Of a stretch of 64,000 nucleotides of DNA, positions 1 through 12,565 are shown piece by piece. The first letter of the stretch is position 1. Every line of letters begins with the position of its first letter. The notes below the pieces were generated by a model that made no database searches, had not been told where the DNA came from, and saw only the letters and a program-made list of their open reading frames with translations. The translations under genes were made by a program, and so were the position numbers. This DNA comes from Gordionus sp. m RMFG-2023 (lineage: Eukaryota > Nematomorpha > Gordioida > Chordodea > Parachordodidae). The stretch is taken from positions 52,824,002 to 52,888,001 of the forward strand of contig NC_088777.1 of assembly GCF_954871325.1 (NCBI RefSeq), given 5' to 3'.

Positions 1-180
1 AAGAGAGTCAATATATATCAAGGATGATTACAGGTGCATGAGACATAGCTAAACGGGCAGACGTTATCGCCTGGAAAAAATGATTAAATAAGATTTAGAA
101 ATTTTATCATGTAAATCCAGTTTTAACTGAGATAAATGCATCCTTTTCATTCATTTAATTTTTCTTTCTTTCTATTTCTT

Positions 181-312
<132 letters not shown>

Positions 313-945
313 CTAACCCTATCCTATCCTATTCTATCCTATTCATTTCTATTCTATTCTATCCTATCCTATTCTATTCTATTATATCCTATCCTATTCT
401 ATTCTATTCTATTATATTCTATTCTATTCTGTTCTATTCTATTCTATCCTATTCTTTTCTATTCTATTCTATTCTATCCTATCCTATTCTATACTATTCT
501 ATCCTATACTATCCTATTCTATCCTATTCTATTCTATTGTATTATATTCTATTCTATTTCAATTCTTTCTATTCTATTCTATTCAATTCAATTCTATCAT
601 ATTCTATTCTATCCTATTCTATTTTATTCTATCCTATTCTATTCTTTATATTCTATTCTATTCAATTCTATTCTATTCTATCATATTCTATTATATCCTA
701 TTCTATTCTATTCATTTCTATTCTATTCTATCCTATTTTATTCTATCCTATTCTATTCTATTCTATTCTATTCTATACTATCCTATTCTATTTTATACTA
801 TTTATTTTATTCTATTCTATTCTTTTCTATTCTATTCTATTCTATTCTATTATATTCTATCCTATTCTATTCTATTCTATTCCATTCTATTCTATCCTAT
901 TCTATCCTATTCAATTCTATTCTTATTCTATATTCTATCTTTTCA
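313..945. repeat. Degenerate (ATTCT)n pentanucleotide array
   Basis: ATTCT units mixed with ATCCT, ATTAT, ATACT and TTCAATT variants over about 620 bases. It is the left-arm partner of the perfect AGAAT array at 27446-28073. No coding content; long open frames here come from the 5-base period. Confidence 0.95.
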
Positions 946-1402
946 CCTCTTAACTTTCTACTAAATCAAATTAATAACTAATACGTTATTGCGTTAGTTC
1001 AACTCGCTTAATTAGGTTCATCTGAGTACAAGGTTTGTTAGTATCCTTGACGAAAAAAATCAGCATAATTATATGAAGGGTAGGCTTTTATTTAATTCAC
1101 GGTCGTTCATTTTGGACATGTCTATGACCAACGTGCTAGATTAGATAAGATATCTGAAAATTATTTTTAAATAATGATTACATAATAAAATTTGGATTCG
1201 ATTAATTGCATTTTTAGTAATGCATTTTAGCAATGCAGTATTTAGTCATACCTAGTCATCCCCTGCAAATAATTTATTGTGATGAATATAACATAGTAAT
1301 AATCTAATTTAAAAAATGATACCCTTATAATAACCATTAAAATTATTTATAATATAATTAATAAAATTTACAAAATTTATTAATTCCTTTAATCAATTAA
1401 TA

Positions 1403-4400
1403 TTATAAATAAGATAAGTAGAAATGCTTCGTAACATTCCAAGTAGAGGGAGTAGTTACATTTATGATCTGATCTTCGTTCTCCAACAAATTGCTTCCAA
1501 CCTCACACATTATGCTATAAATTATATAATCATTTTGTATAATATTCTCGACAACGTCATTGTAATGAATATCCAGGGTCAGAGATTTATTGTTTTGTTC
1601 AACGATTGCCTTAAATAATCGTTTGTAATTGTTATAAAGAAGTAAGATTGGTAGGAAATTGGGAAAATAGCAATAATGGGCGATTTGATTACTAATAATA
1701 ATGTCTATTGTATAAAAAAATAATTAATAATATATTTCATCATTACATATTGATATATGTCTAAGTGAATTCGAATTTCTGAACCATTATTGATGTAGAT
1801 TGACACTATAGTGCAAAAAGCAGATCTATTGGAGTTTACATGTATTACCATCTAATATATTTTTTTAAAAGAAATTTTGTCATATATACATATATATTTA
1901 TCAATTGAAACCTATTTAATTATTTTAGAAAATGTTGTAATATACTTTGAAATATAATAGGATATTAAAAAGCTCTTATTGCAACGTTACCAGGGGGGGG
2001 GGGGGGGTCAAGGGAGAATCCCCCCCCTTCTTCAGAAATTTATCACTTTTTGTGAATATCATTTATAAGCTAATAAAAAATACCCCCCTTATTTCTCGCC
2101 CCACTCCCTCACCCTTAAAAATGTATGCATATATAAACAATAATTTGAAAGAAATAATGTAAAAGTTGTTATTTTTTAAACTAAAACTATTCATCAAATT
2201 TATACAATTTTTGAAAAAAGCATTTATATATAAAAAAAAGCGACCCAAAAATGTTTTTAATGAAATGGAATATAAGCCAAAGATAAGCCTAAAGTTAAAT
2301 GTATTATAATTATAATATTAGATCCATAAAATTACTAAATAATAAAATATATAAAGTGTAATTTTTTATAAAGTGAGTAATTTTAATTTATTTATCCTAA
2401 TAAAAGTAAAATATAGTTATACTAAAATTTAAATCCTAAATTAAATAAAAAAATTAAAGCACAATACAAACAGTGGAATATTATATGTTGTAGATTTACA
2501 GTATATCTAATTTTATTAATTATCATAAAACAATCAAATAATTTTTACCAATATAGAGAATTATATATTTTACAGAGAATTATAAAATATTGATAAGGAC
2601 ATCAGAAAATATCTTTTAAAGGCATTGTTGGATGAATAATATAAAAATTAATTTTTAATAACATTTTTTATTTAAATAGATGGCTTTAAAAATGTCTATT
2701 TTTTGTAATATATTTATCAAGAGCATTGATTAGTAAAATTTGTTAAAATAATCACTGTAATAAATATGTCTGTAAAAGTGGAATTTTACCTAGTATTTTG
2801 TAACCAATTCTATATAATAGAGGAATATTAACTCTATGTCTACTTACTTTTTATAAATAAATTTCTTATTGTTCAGAATAAATTTCTTATGGTTTGGAAT
2901 AAATTATTACCATGCTTTTATATTAATGTATATACAATTAATTTTTTATATTATTAATAAACAAATAAAAATATATTTCATATGTTCCAGGTTATTTTTT
3001 GTAAAAATATTTTATGACTATATATAGAATAAAGTATTACGGCCGAAGGCCATGCAAGAGCTGGCTGAAAGCCCGCTCAAAATAAGGTCTTGGAGCGAAC
3101 CCCCATAATTCTCCCACCCCCCTTTAGAAAAATCCTGGCTTTGCATATGTATTATAAGTTAAGTTATCCCCTTTTATAAATTTATAACTTCATTTTTTAT
3201 TTTGAATTTTTATATTGCGTTAATTTGCAAAAACTTTAATAAAGGGAATATGTGCAATTATCTTATTTAGTTCAAAGTACAGAAAAAATTATCTATTCGT
3301 TAATAAAAAAGCTAAAACTTAAAGATGTAAATTGTTTTCTAGGTGGTTACTCGTCCTATAACTAATAAGTATTAATCAATTCATGACTATCCAGAGATAT
3401 CCTGAATTGTTATTAACAAATAAACATACTAGTTTTATAGACCAAATATATATTACTGTTGTATTTTCTGAAATATAAAAGTTTTCCCAATGTTTTAATG
3501 CTATTTTCATATATTCAAGCGGTGTCTGGAATATGTTTAAATTGTAATTATGTCCATCATTGTAATATTGGATCACAGATGTGAATATTAAATCTATGAA
3601 GTGCAAATGGGGATGTGCTAAATTACTAAATGGATACAAAGGTAGATTTCTAACATAAATATTTCGCTTTAATTTATTTCACTTTTATATTTTTTAATTA
3701 ACTTTATAAAGATTGTCTCATTTCCTTCGGAGATAACCAAATTGTAAATTCCCTCAAATGACACGTAATGAGAAAGACTTTGTTCATCAATATAAATTGC
3801 TTTTGAATGATAATTTAATTATTATATGGATGAACTAAAATGTATATAAATTTAAATTAACTTTTTCCAAAGCTAGATTCAAAGTTAGCTAAACCAAGAC
3901 CTTTATAGAATAGCAATACATAATAATAGAATATAAAATAGAATTAAAATAATAATTTTACTGTTGTTATCTTGACAATTTTGGAGGATGACATTAACTT
4001 TGGGATGTGAATAAGTAATTGAAGTAAAATCATATTTGAATAATATGGATAATAATTTTGAGAATGGGTTCCTCAACGAACCTTTTAGAATTATATATGA
4101 TTCGTAATATTCTTGAACTTTAAGTAATCTCCGGTATGGTTGTATAAATCTTAACTTTAAAAATAAAGATTTTTAAACGATATACGCGACGAATATAGAA
4201 TTATTAAATATATTTACCATTATGGCTGCTTCGTTAGAAATGTATCTATAACTCTCAAATTTATAAACGTGAGTTTCATTGGATAAAAATTGCATCCCGT
4301 ATGTTAAATTCGAATTGATATCTTCTCCAGCGAGGATATCTTTCAATAATTCAGGATTTGTATCTATATAGAACTAAACGTTATTAAATTAGTTTAATTA

Positions 4401-4825
4401 GAGATGTTTATTCTCACTTTAAATTCATCATCTCAAATATTAAAATGCTAAAATATACTTTTAAGATTTTAAAAACGGCGAAATAAATATTTCAGCCATC
4501 TATAGATTTTTAAGGCAGTTAGGGTAGGGTCGCAAAAGCTCATTTCTTAGGTAATATTTATTTTAATCGTTTTTTTAATAAATCGGCCATAAATAATGCT
4601 TGTGCAAAAAACAAATCATATTATTTACATTAAAAAATATTACATATATTTATATAAATGTTAATTACCGTAGCGTTAAGTGCCTTAGTTATTAATTTTA
4701 AATCGTTTACGTATTCTTTATCAAGAAAATAACGGTAATAGAGATGTGAAAGATTATACCGCCTTTGTGGTATCTCCCAAATAACTAAACCGTCGATCAT
4801 ATTCAACGAAGCGTCTGTTCGATAT
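1403..4825 (-). CDS. Seven-exon gene for an unrecognised N-glycosylated protein (left copy, intact exons)
   Basis: Exons in reading order: 4825-4669, 4373-4218, 4154-3962, 3900-3862, 3799-3703, 3649-3457, 1609-1403. All introns are GT-AG, and phases agree throughout, giving 346 residues plus TAA. The N-terminal exon or exons upstream of 4825 were not found, so the model is 5'-partial. Visible blocks: GLVIWEIPQ, a NAT site, DTNPELLKDIL, NLTYGM, SNETHVYK, LANFESSFG, LAHPHLHFIDL, LKHWENFYISENTT, and the end TWNVTKHFYLSYL. About ten N-X-S/T sites suggest a secreted or surface glycoprotein. I recognise no domain. Cross-copy conservation of exons and splice sites against diverged introns supports a real gene. 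The last intron carries an insertion of about 1.2 kb (about 1973-3177) that the other copies lack. Confidence 0.7.
1973..3177. other. Insertion-like segment in the last intron of the left copy
   Basis: The left and right arms align up to about 1972 and again from about 3178, so this segment of about 1.2 kb is specific to the left copy. Near its ends are a run of 14 G followed by a CCCCCCCC run, and a GGCCGAAGGCC palindrome with AAAAATCCTGGC. That composition is common at ends of DNA transposons, but I could not define ends or a target duplication. Confidence 0.4.
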
Positions 4826-5435
4826 CTTTATTTTTTTATAATATAAATTTTATGTACATTCATAATATATAAATTTTATTTTAGCAAATTATCAAGTTAT
4901 ACTTAAATCTGATTTTAACTTTTAATTTTTAAGATTTAAGGAGTATGAGAATACTAAGGCAATTTGGAGTAATTTGATCAGAAGAATAATATGTACAAAA
5001 TAGCAATAAATACATGTAACACTTACATATATAATATACATTCAGAAATCTTTAAATATTTATAATTTATCAAAAATAGTCAAGTAAAAAATATTTTAAT
5101 GAAATATTTGGGTATTAATTTAAATTTTAAAATTTACTTATATTTTTTTTATAATTTTGTTTCATTATTATAGATAATTTCATTTTATAATATTGTAAAT
5201 GAATTATATTTCTGCATTAAATAAATTATTAAGATATATAATATATGAACAACGCAATTTAATTGCCTTGATTATATTAAATCTTCGGTTATTGTAGAAT
5301 ACTTTCAATATTAAATTTCTAGATACACGACCTATAAATATAAATCTTGTCTAAGTAATTAAAAGAGAGTTTTAACTTTAATATAAAGAGTAAACAGTTA
5401 ATAAAAACATAATATCGCATTTGTTTATATATTTT

Positions 5436-5570
5436 GGCTATTGTTACTTGCCACTATGCTGCATATAAAAAAGTAAAATTTTTATTTTTTAAAGAACGCA
5501 TGGTTGCATTTAAAAAAATTAAAAAAAATTTAAAAAATAAAATTTCCATTTTTTAAAGAACGCAAAAAAA
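5436..5570. repeat. Left terminal inverted repeat of the MULE, with internal subrepeats
   Basis: Contains two copies of a unit made of AAGTAAAATTTTTATTTTTT (or a close variant) followed by AAAGAACGC, separated by a TGGTTGCATTT motif. The right terminal repeat (about 7030-7143) has the same two-unit structure in reverse. Confidence 0.8.
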
Positions 5571-6308
5571 TTATATTTTATTTATAAAAACACTTTTTTA
5601 TACAATTATAATACTATTTTTTATACAAATGGATATGATATTTGACCCTGTTAGAATTGAATTAGATTCTACTGGAATTGAATTATGCCCTACTGGAAAA
5701 TATAAATATGATACTACTCTTGCAGGTACAAATTAATATATATTATTTATTACATACGTTTTATAGTTAATGTTAGATATTCATCATTTTAAAAGAATGG
5801 CTGAATAAATACGAAATTAGCAATACTACAAATTATTCAATATATCGTTCTAAAAAAATATATGGACCCTATATTTAAGTCTTCAATAATATATGAACGA
5901 CTTTATTACCAATGCTATGAGGGCAAAGTCAGATCGTCTAAATAAAAAGGTATAATTGTTTAAAATGAAAGTATATAAGCATTTTTTTAAAGGGAAAAGA
6001 CAAAGATTGTCAGTGATTGTCTAGAATCTCTTTTACCCAAGATGGATCATACCTAAAATGTATCCGTATATATGATATACATAATCATGATAGAGGTTTT
6101 ATTATTATTATATGTGGATAACATAATTTTTATTTAGATCTATCTTTGTTCATGGCATCTTCCCGCCAAAGACAATTGGATGATGATCAAAAAACTATAA
6201 TTCATCAAGCTCTTATATATGATGGAAATCTTACCTTGATTTAACAAGAGATGAAAAAAAAAATTTAATATTACTAAAAGGGATTTATATAATCTCAAAC
6301 ATAAATAT

Positions 6309-6990
6309 ATGAAAAATCCATGTAGCATCAATGATCTGGAAGACCTCATCAAAACAATAAAATTAGATGTCACTAATATTGTCGAATTATTTGAAGAAAA
6401 TGGCATCTTTAAAGCATTATATTATCAAACTAATAAAATGCAAAGTCATTATTCTAGATATCCTGAAGTTGTCCTAATTGATGCCACCTATAATCTAAAC
6501 TATTACCACTTACCAGTCATTACTTTGGGCATAATAGATGGTGAAGAAAATACCAGAATAGTTGCCATCTGTTTAGTTTTATCTGAAAGCTCCATGACTA
6601 TCAAAAAATGTGCCAAATTTTTAAAAAATATTATAATAATTTTCTAAAAACTCTAACAATCAAATCTGATAAAAATTTTACAGAAAGATCAATATATCAA
6701 GATGAATTTCCCAATGCAAAATTGGAAATTTGTATCTTTCATGTTTTACAAATATTTAAAAGAAATTACAATTAAATACAATTTAACTTTTATAGAAGTT
6801 TAAAAAATGCTACACCTATTTAAAAAATTAGTGTATGCAGAAACCCCAGGCATATATTGTAAATATTATAATTTTTTAAAAAATTCTAAACATCAAAGGG
6901 TATTTTTATGATAAAAATTGGCATGGAATTCGTGAAGAATTTAGCCTAGCGTGGAGAAACAAATCCTTAAATTTTGGAAACTTTACAAAC
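6309..6990 (+). pseudogene. MULE transposase remnant (ZSWIM3-like)
   Basis: The open segment 6309-6647 (112 residues) holds the IDATY block with the first catalytic aspartate and a C-terminal ETMTIKK-like region. It is followed in another frame by the second aspartate block (SDKNFTER) and the ICIFHV block at about 6660-6770. After more disruption the NFGNFTNNRIEGTNR block ends at about 7010, just inside the right terminal repeat. An N-terminal part begins near 6150 (MASSRQRQLDDDQ). It served the element's own transposition. Confidence 0.75.
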
Positions 6991-7789
6991 AATAGAATTG
7001 AAGGGACAAATCGGGCCCAAAAACAAAACATGCGTTCTTTAAAAAATAAAAAATTTTACTTATATAAATGCAACCATAGGCGTTCTTTAAAAAATGAAAA
7101 TTTTACTTTTTTAAATGCAGCATATTGGCAAGTAACAATAGCCATATATTTTCCTGAAAAAAACTCATTTTATCGTTAAAAAACATAAGATGAGGGATTT
7201 AAAATAATTTATGGCACAAATATATATATTAGAATGCTCTAAATTTTAACTTATAGATATTACTGGTTTTAAAATTAAATCCTATAAATAACGAGTACCT
7301 ATGCCAACTATTTTAATATATAATATACCTTTTTATTTATCAATTTTTTCTAATGATACCATTCTCTTTTTTAGTTACTTTCGGGAAATGCTTTAACAAC
7401 AAAAACTTTATAAAGCAAATATTAATTAAGAAATTCAAAAAATAGTAAAGCCTAATCAGAATCCTAATGTAACTAATTCCAAAAATTCAGTAGTTTCCAA
7501 AATACCTCACCATTATAAAAATATATTTTTTAAAATGATAAAAAAAATCAATGATGGTTAGAAGATATATATATGTAAATTTAACTATACTCAGTAGAAT
7601 TGAAGTGTAAATTTAAGTCGTAAACCATTGGATATGCCAACTGACAGAAGTCTACTAAAATATGATATATGTATATTTAAATATAAAAGAAACTTAAATC
7701 TTCTAACCTATAGAAAATGTTATCTGTACCATAGTAATTATCCATATTATGAGCATGTATATAAATTTCTTTAAAAAATCATAAAAACG

Positions 7790-8085
7790 TTAATATTATT
7801 ATAATAATATATTGAATTTTTTTAAATATTAATTCTAGGTTCAATAAATTGCTTAGAGAAATTATTTTTTTTATAAAGAACAATTTATATAGTACATTCA
7901 CTCTAACTAAACAAAAATTGTGTATTATATAGCAAAATATTTTAAAATATTATTAATTATTGAATTATTTTTAAAAATATTAATTTTAGCTATGTTCAAT
8001 AAATTGCCTTTTTTTATAAACAGTACAATTTTTTTTAGTACTTTCACTTTAACTAAACGAAATTTGTTTATTACAACAAGATTAA
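7790..8085. repeat. Tandem duplication of about 150 bp in the left arm
   Basis: Two adjacent units share TTCAATAAATTGC, then a T-rich run with TATAAA, then TAGTAC-like and TTCACTYTAACTAAAC strings. The right arm (about 22880-23040) carries a single unit, so the duplication postdates the arm duplication or was lost on the right. Confidence 0.65.
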
Positions 8086-8499
8086 TATATTTTTAGTACG
8101 TTGTATTACCATTTTTAATTTAATTTGATTTATAATAAAATTTATAAAAAATATTTAAAATGTATCGAAGAAATGGGAGATGATCTGCTAAAATAATTCG
8201 CAATATAAATTATTGAAATTTTATTTATTTAAAATATTCAAAAATTTCTAATTATATATTAAAATATAAGAAAATCGCCGCTGATGATGATACACTTATA
8301 ATCAATTTTCAAAGATATACTTTTTCTCTTATTTTTTATATTATTCTTAAATAAAGCAAATAATAATTAATAAAAAAAACAATCATTAGAGGAGGCCGAG
8401 GAGAATGTGAGCCCTAAAAGACAAAAGTCAATAAAAATTAAAAAATACTTGATAATATTGAATATAATATCTCATTTTATTCCTGTTATTTAATTTTAT

Positions 8500-8690
8500 T
8501 GCTATTACATAAAAATATATATTTTTAAAAAATCATATTTTTTCTATTTTGTATTAATTTTTCCGAAAAAAAAATACATGCGAAATGATGAGCTAGACCC
8601 GGAGAATGATAAACTTTCCCGTGAGGCGTTTTTGAGGTTCTTAAAAATATTTTAAACCGCAATTATTTTTTGAGATATATTTCATCCCAG
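8500..8690. repeat. Inverted-repeat partner flanking the RTE LINE (left side)
   Basis: The CTTTCCCGTGAGGCGTTTTT block and the nearby TTTTCCGAAAAAAAAATACA have inverse counterparts at about 12960-13065 (AAAACGTCTCACGGGAAAG and TTTTTTTCGGTAAAATT). The two lie on either side of the LINE and may mark continuation of the duplicated segment beyond the defined arms. Confidence 0.5.
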
Positions 8691-9524
8691 TTTAATACTG
8701 TGAATAATAATCTTAATGGAATAAACCTGGTCCAAAAGTAGATGAGGACAAATATAAAATTATAAAAGATAATTAAAATATCTTTAAATTATAGTAATAA
8801 TTATTCTCTAAGAGGGCCTCCATGTCTTAACCTGTCAGGAATTAATATCAACATAATGATATCAAATAGAAGCTATTATTTTTTATACTGAAATAATTAT
8901 ATTCAGTGTTGGATTAATAGTTTGTGCTTCGTCTGGAAAGGAGTTGTGTGGTAAAAAACGAAAATTTGATATGTATATCAAATAAAAGATAATTAAGATA
9001 TTTTTGTGGAAATAATACTATTACCTTTCAGCATGTATAGGACTTAGTCTAAGCGGTTGGGGAGGGGGGGGGGTTAGCTATAATTATTAATTTCAAAATC
9101 AAAAAATTAATTTTGTAAATTGGCTAGTCATATTCATGAGAAATGATATTTACAAATTTTTTCTTTCTACCTTAACTAAGGCTATGAAAATGAATCAGAT
9201 AGAAGTAGCAATGACTGGTTATGATTTAGTTTTCTCAATTATTTATAAGAATTTGGTTTAATAAAGCTTATTAATAACCTAACCCGTAATCAACAAAGAA
9301 TTACTATAATAGTTTTTTAAGCATGAAAATTTAATTTAAAAGTTTATCCAGATGGATAACACACATAATGTTTTGACTCTCAATATGGTATATATTATAT
9401 TAACCGGATGCATTATCCTATTTAAAAATTTGATTATAAATAAAATATTGCAATAAAGAATATGTGGATGAGGAACTAACGTTATAACATTTCTTAAATA
9501 AATTATTCAAAATTATATGTATAT

Positions 9525-12500
9525 ATTTTTTTTTCTCTTTAGCTTTCACCTTTCTGGTGGTAAGCTCCTTCAACATCTCTCTTCACTTTATGTTATTCAT
9601 ACAATCTCTTTTATCTATTTTATACTTCTTTATATTGGCTCTAACTTTATGGCCCCATTGAAGTTTTGGCCTTCCTCTTTTACGTTTGCCCATCACTTCC
9701 AAACTCTCAACTTTATTTCCTATGTAGTTCATAGGCCTTCTCATTGTGTGCCCATACCACCTAAGTCTGTTTACCATTAACTTAGTCTTAATGGGCACTA
9801 CCTTTAAGCTACTTAGTATTCTTGTACTGCGCACTTTATCATTTCTTGTTACCCCAGCAATCATCCTCAGCATTCTCATCTCCATAGTTTGTAGGCTTCT
9901 CTCGTCTGATTCTTTGGTTGGCCATGTTTCCGAACTATATAGAATAGTTGGTTGTACTATGGAACTGTAAATTTTTCCCTTTAATTTGTGTGGGATTCTT
10001 TTGTCAAATAGCACTCCAGATAAAGATCTCCACTTTAACCACCCTTGATTAATTTTACTCTTTATCTCTTTTTCTATTGTGCCGTTTGTTTGTATAGTGG
10101 AGCCCAAATATTTGCAGCTTTCAATTGTGGATATCTGCCATTCATTTATATCAATAATCTCTGTTTCATCTCCTCCTATCACCATATACTCCGTCTTTTC
10201 TCTATTTACTTTTAATCCATGCGTTTTTAGGATATTTATCCAACTCACTAACCTTTCTTTCATTTCATCCTTGGATTCGGCAAGTATCACAATATCATCT
10301 GCAAATATCATATTCCACGGGACTGTTTGAGGTATAGACTGTGCAAATACATCTATTACTGTAATGAAGAGAAGTGGGCTGAGAGCCGACCCTTGATGAA
10401 CTCCTTCGGCTATTGTGAAGCCTGCTGAAGTACTTGTTGTTCTACGGACCATTGTTGTACATATCCTGTATTATTCTTATATATTTTTCGGGAACTTTTT
10501 TGTGGCGTAGCGCCCACCAGATAAGTTTTCTTGGGATTCTATCGAAGGCCTTTTCTAGATCGAGAAAGACCATGTGTAGCTTTTTGTTCTTTTCCCTGTA
10601 CTTTTCATCATTTGCCTAATTGCATGGATAGCATCGGTTGTTGATCTTCCAGGCATAAAGCCAAACTGTGTCTCTCCTATTTCGATTATATCTCTTAATC
10701 TTTTTTCTATTATTTTTTCGTATAGTTTCAGACAGTGTGACATTAGTTTTATGCCCCTGTATTTTTGACAATAGTGTGGATCCCCTTTATTTTTGAAGAT
10801 AGAAACTAGATAGCTCTGCCTCCATTTTTGGGGAACCTCTTCATTTCCAAGTATTTTATTGTACAGATTTGTGAGGAGATGTATTCCATCATCTCCTAGT
10901 GCTTTAAGACTTTCTAGTGGAATATCGTCTGGACCCCTAGCTTTGTTGTTTTTCATAGGCATGTGATTATCTCTTGTTCTGTTATAGTTTGTACAAGGTC
11001 TTGACATGGGGAGTGTTCATTTTGTAGTATATGTGTGGATTCATTATTTTTTCCTTTATTATCAATTTCCCATCTTTATTTTTGATTACTTTCGGAGCTC
11101 CGTTTATATCCCTAGTATTCTTTTCTCGCCGTTAATCTGTATATTTTATTTTGCCCTTCTTTGGTATGTAGATCTTCGTACATGTCATCGTATGTCATAG
11201 ATTTGGCCCTAGCCACCGCCTTTGTAGCTATTCTCTGGGATTTTTTGTATCTTGACTTGTCATCTGCGTTTTGGAATTATACCATATTTTTAAAGGGATT
11301 TTTTCTCCTGTATAGTGGTTTGTATCTCTTCATTCCACCACCATATTTATTTGTTGCCTCCTCTTGTCAAGCATAGTGTTGATTTGGCAGTGTCTTTTAA
11401 TCTGGATGAAAGGTCTGTCCAAATTTTTTCACTGACTTGTGAGGAATCTATTGTTAAAATGTTTGCATTTATTGCAAAGGCATAAGTCATTGTTTTTAAT
11501 TTGCCCCATTTGATGCATGGTTCCAGTTTTATCTTATTCTGAGTGGATTTATTTGAGATTTGTAAATCCATGATTAAGCTTGTGTTGCGCGGCGATATCT
11601 TCTCCTGGGATGACTTTGCAGTCTATTACATCTTTTAATCTTCTGCGAGAGATTAGCATGTAATCTATCTGTGTTTTCCTTGTACCACTTTCGTATGTTA
11701 TTAAATGACTGTCTTTTTCCCTATAGTAGGTGTTGGTTAAGGCAAGGTCGAAGGCTTGCGCAAATTTCAGTACGTGCTCTCCTTCATCATTTCTTTCTCC
11801 GTATCCAAAACCACCATGATGCCTTTTGTAGCATCTCTTGCTTTCCCCACATGCGCATTTAAGTCACCTCCAATTATGACTAGGTCTTCCTTAGGGATTT
11901 CCATTACTGCTTCATCAAGGATAGCTCTAAAGTCATCTTTTTCTTCTTCCTTGCAACCCGTTTGAGGAGCATATACTGATAGGATGTGTAGTATTGATTG
12001 ACCAAGACCAATGCAGAGTTTTATGAGATCCTGTTAACTTCTACAACTGAGGAGGTTAGATCTTGACTGAGGATGATGCCGACACCGTTCCTATTGCTAA
12101 CAAGTCCATTATAGTACAATTTATACCCATCTCCAATCATCAAAGTCTTCTGTCCTTTCCATTTCGTCTCTTGTATGCACGCTATATCAACTTTTCTCTT
12201 GTTCAACATCGATGCCAATTCCCAGTCTTGTCTTCTTTGCTTTGACCTTCCTTTACTTTATTTTTCACAGGATGGATGTCTACACCCTGCGCGTCTCATG
12301 GAGGGAACGCCCTAACTTTCATATTCATATTTCCATTAACTTCTGTCATTTTGTTTATTGGACAGGTATCCTTAGCACCCGGCTGTCCAGGCCTGTCGGT
12401 GACCGGGGTGTCATCTCTAAGCTCCGAAATTCATCATACCATATGTCTTTACACATCAGTCACCGAAGAAAAACTTGAAAGTTTTTGTTCCTTACCAGGA

Positions 12501-12560
12501 TTGAACCTGCGTCTTTGTTCATGTGTTTCCAATCGTACATCTTACCCATTAGGCCCCGGC
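9525..12560 (-). mobile_element. RTE-clade LINE, near full length but broken
   Basis: The minus strand encodes, from 12.2 kb down: an APE endonuclease start (KVDIACIQETKWKGQ, GYKLYYNG, RNGVGIILSQ) in 12218-12021; mid parts at 11571-11347; the RT palm (NNKARGPDDIPLESLK, GIKLMSHCLKLYEKIIE, QFGFMPGRSTTDAI) in 11007-10555; and in 10452-9583 GVHQGSALSPLLF, FADDIVILAE, KYLGSTIQTNGTI, GKIYSSIVQPTILY, MRMLRMIAGVTR and RLRWYGHTMRRP. The string GVHQGSALSP and the closing RLRWYGH block are typical of RTE elements. The coding region lies in at least four separate open pieces, so it is inactive. The 3' end runs into an A-rich tail near 9525. Confidence 0.9.
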
Positions 12561-12565
12561 GATAA
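12490..12565 (-). mobile_element. tRNA-like head at the 5' side of the RTE LINE
   Basis: On the minus strand GGCCTAATGGGTAAG (12555-12541) resembles a Pol III A box and GGTTCAATCCT (12507-12497) a B box, about 35 bases apart. The arms do not pair as a normal tRNA. It is either the head of a tRNA-derived SINE lying against the LINE, or a Pol III-like internal promoter at the LINE's 5' end. Confidence 0.5.

Larger units (their letters stand above)
5436..7143 (+). mobile_element. MULE (Mutator-like) DNA transposon with a broken transposase
   Basis: Ends are GGCTATTGTTACTTGCCA and its inverse, inside terminal inverted repeats of about 100 bases. A perfect 9-bp target duplication, ATATATTTT, flanks it at 5427-5435 and 7144-7152; 9 bp is typical of Mutator elements. 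The interior encodes a ZSWIM3-type MULE transposase. One frame (6309-6647) has YPEVVLIDATYNLNYYHLPV. A shifted frame then gives KSDKNFTERSIYQDEFPNAK and ICIFHVLQIFKR, and further on NWHGIREEF and FGNFTNNRIEGTNR. The first two blocks carry the expected catalytic aspartates. Frames change at least twice, so this copy is not autonomous. Confidence 0.88.

Noticed and set aside
2063-2248. Minus-strand 61-residue frame
   Set aside because: It falls in an insertion-like segment with no conservation and low-complexity codons.
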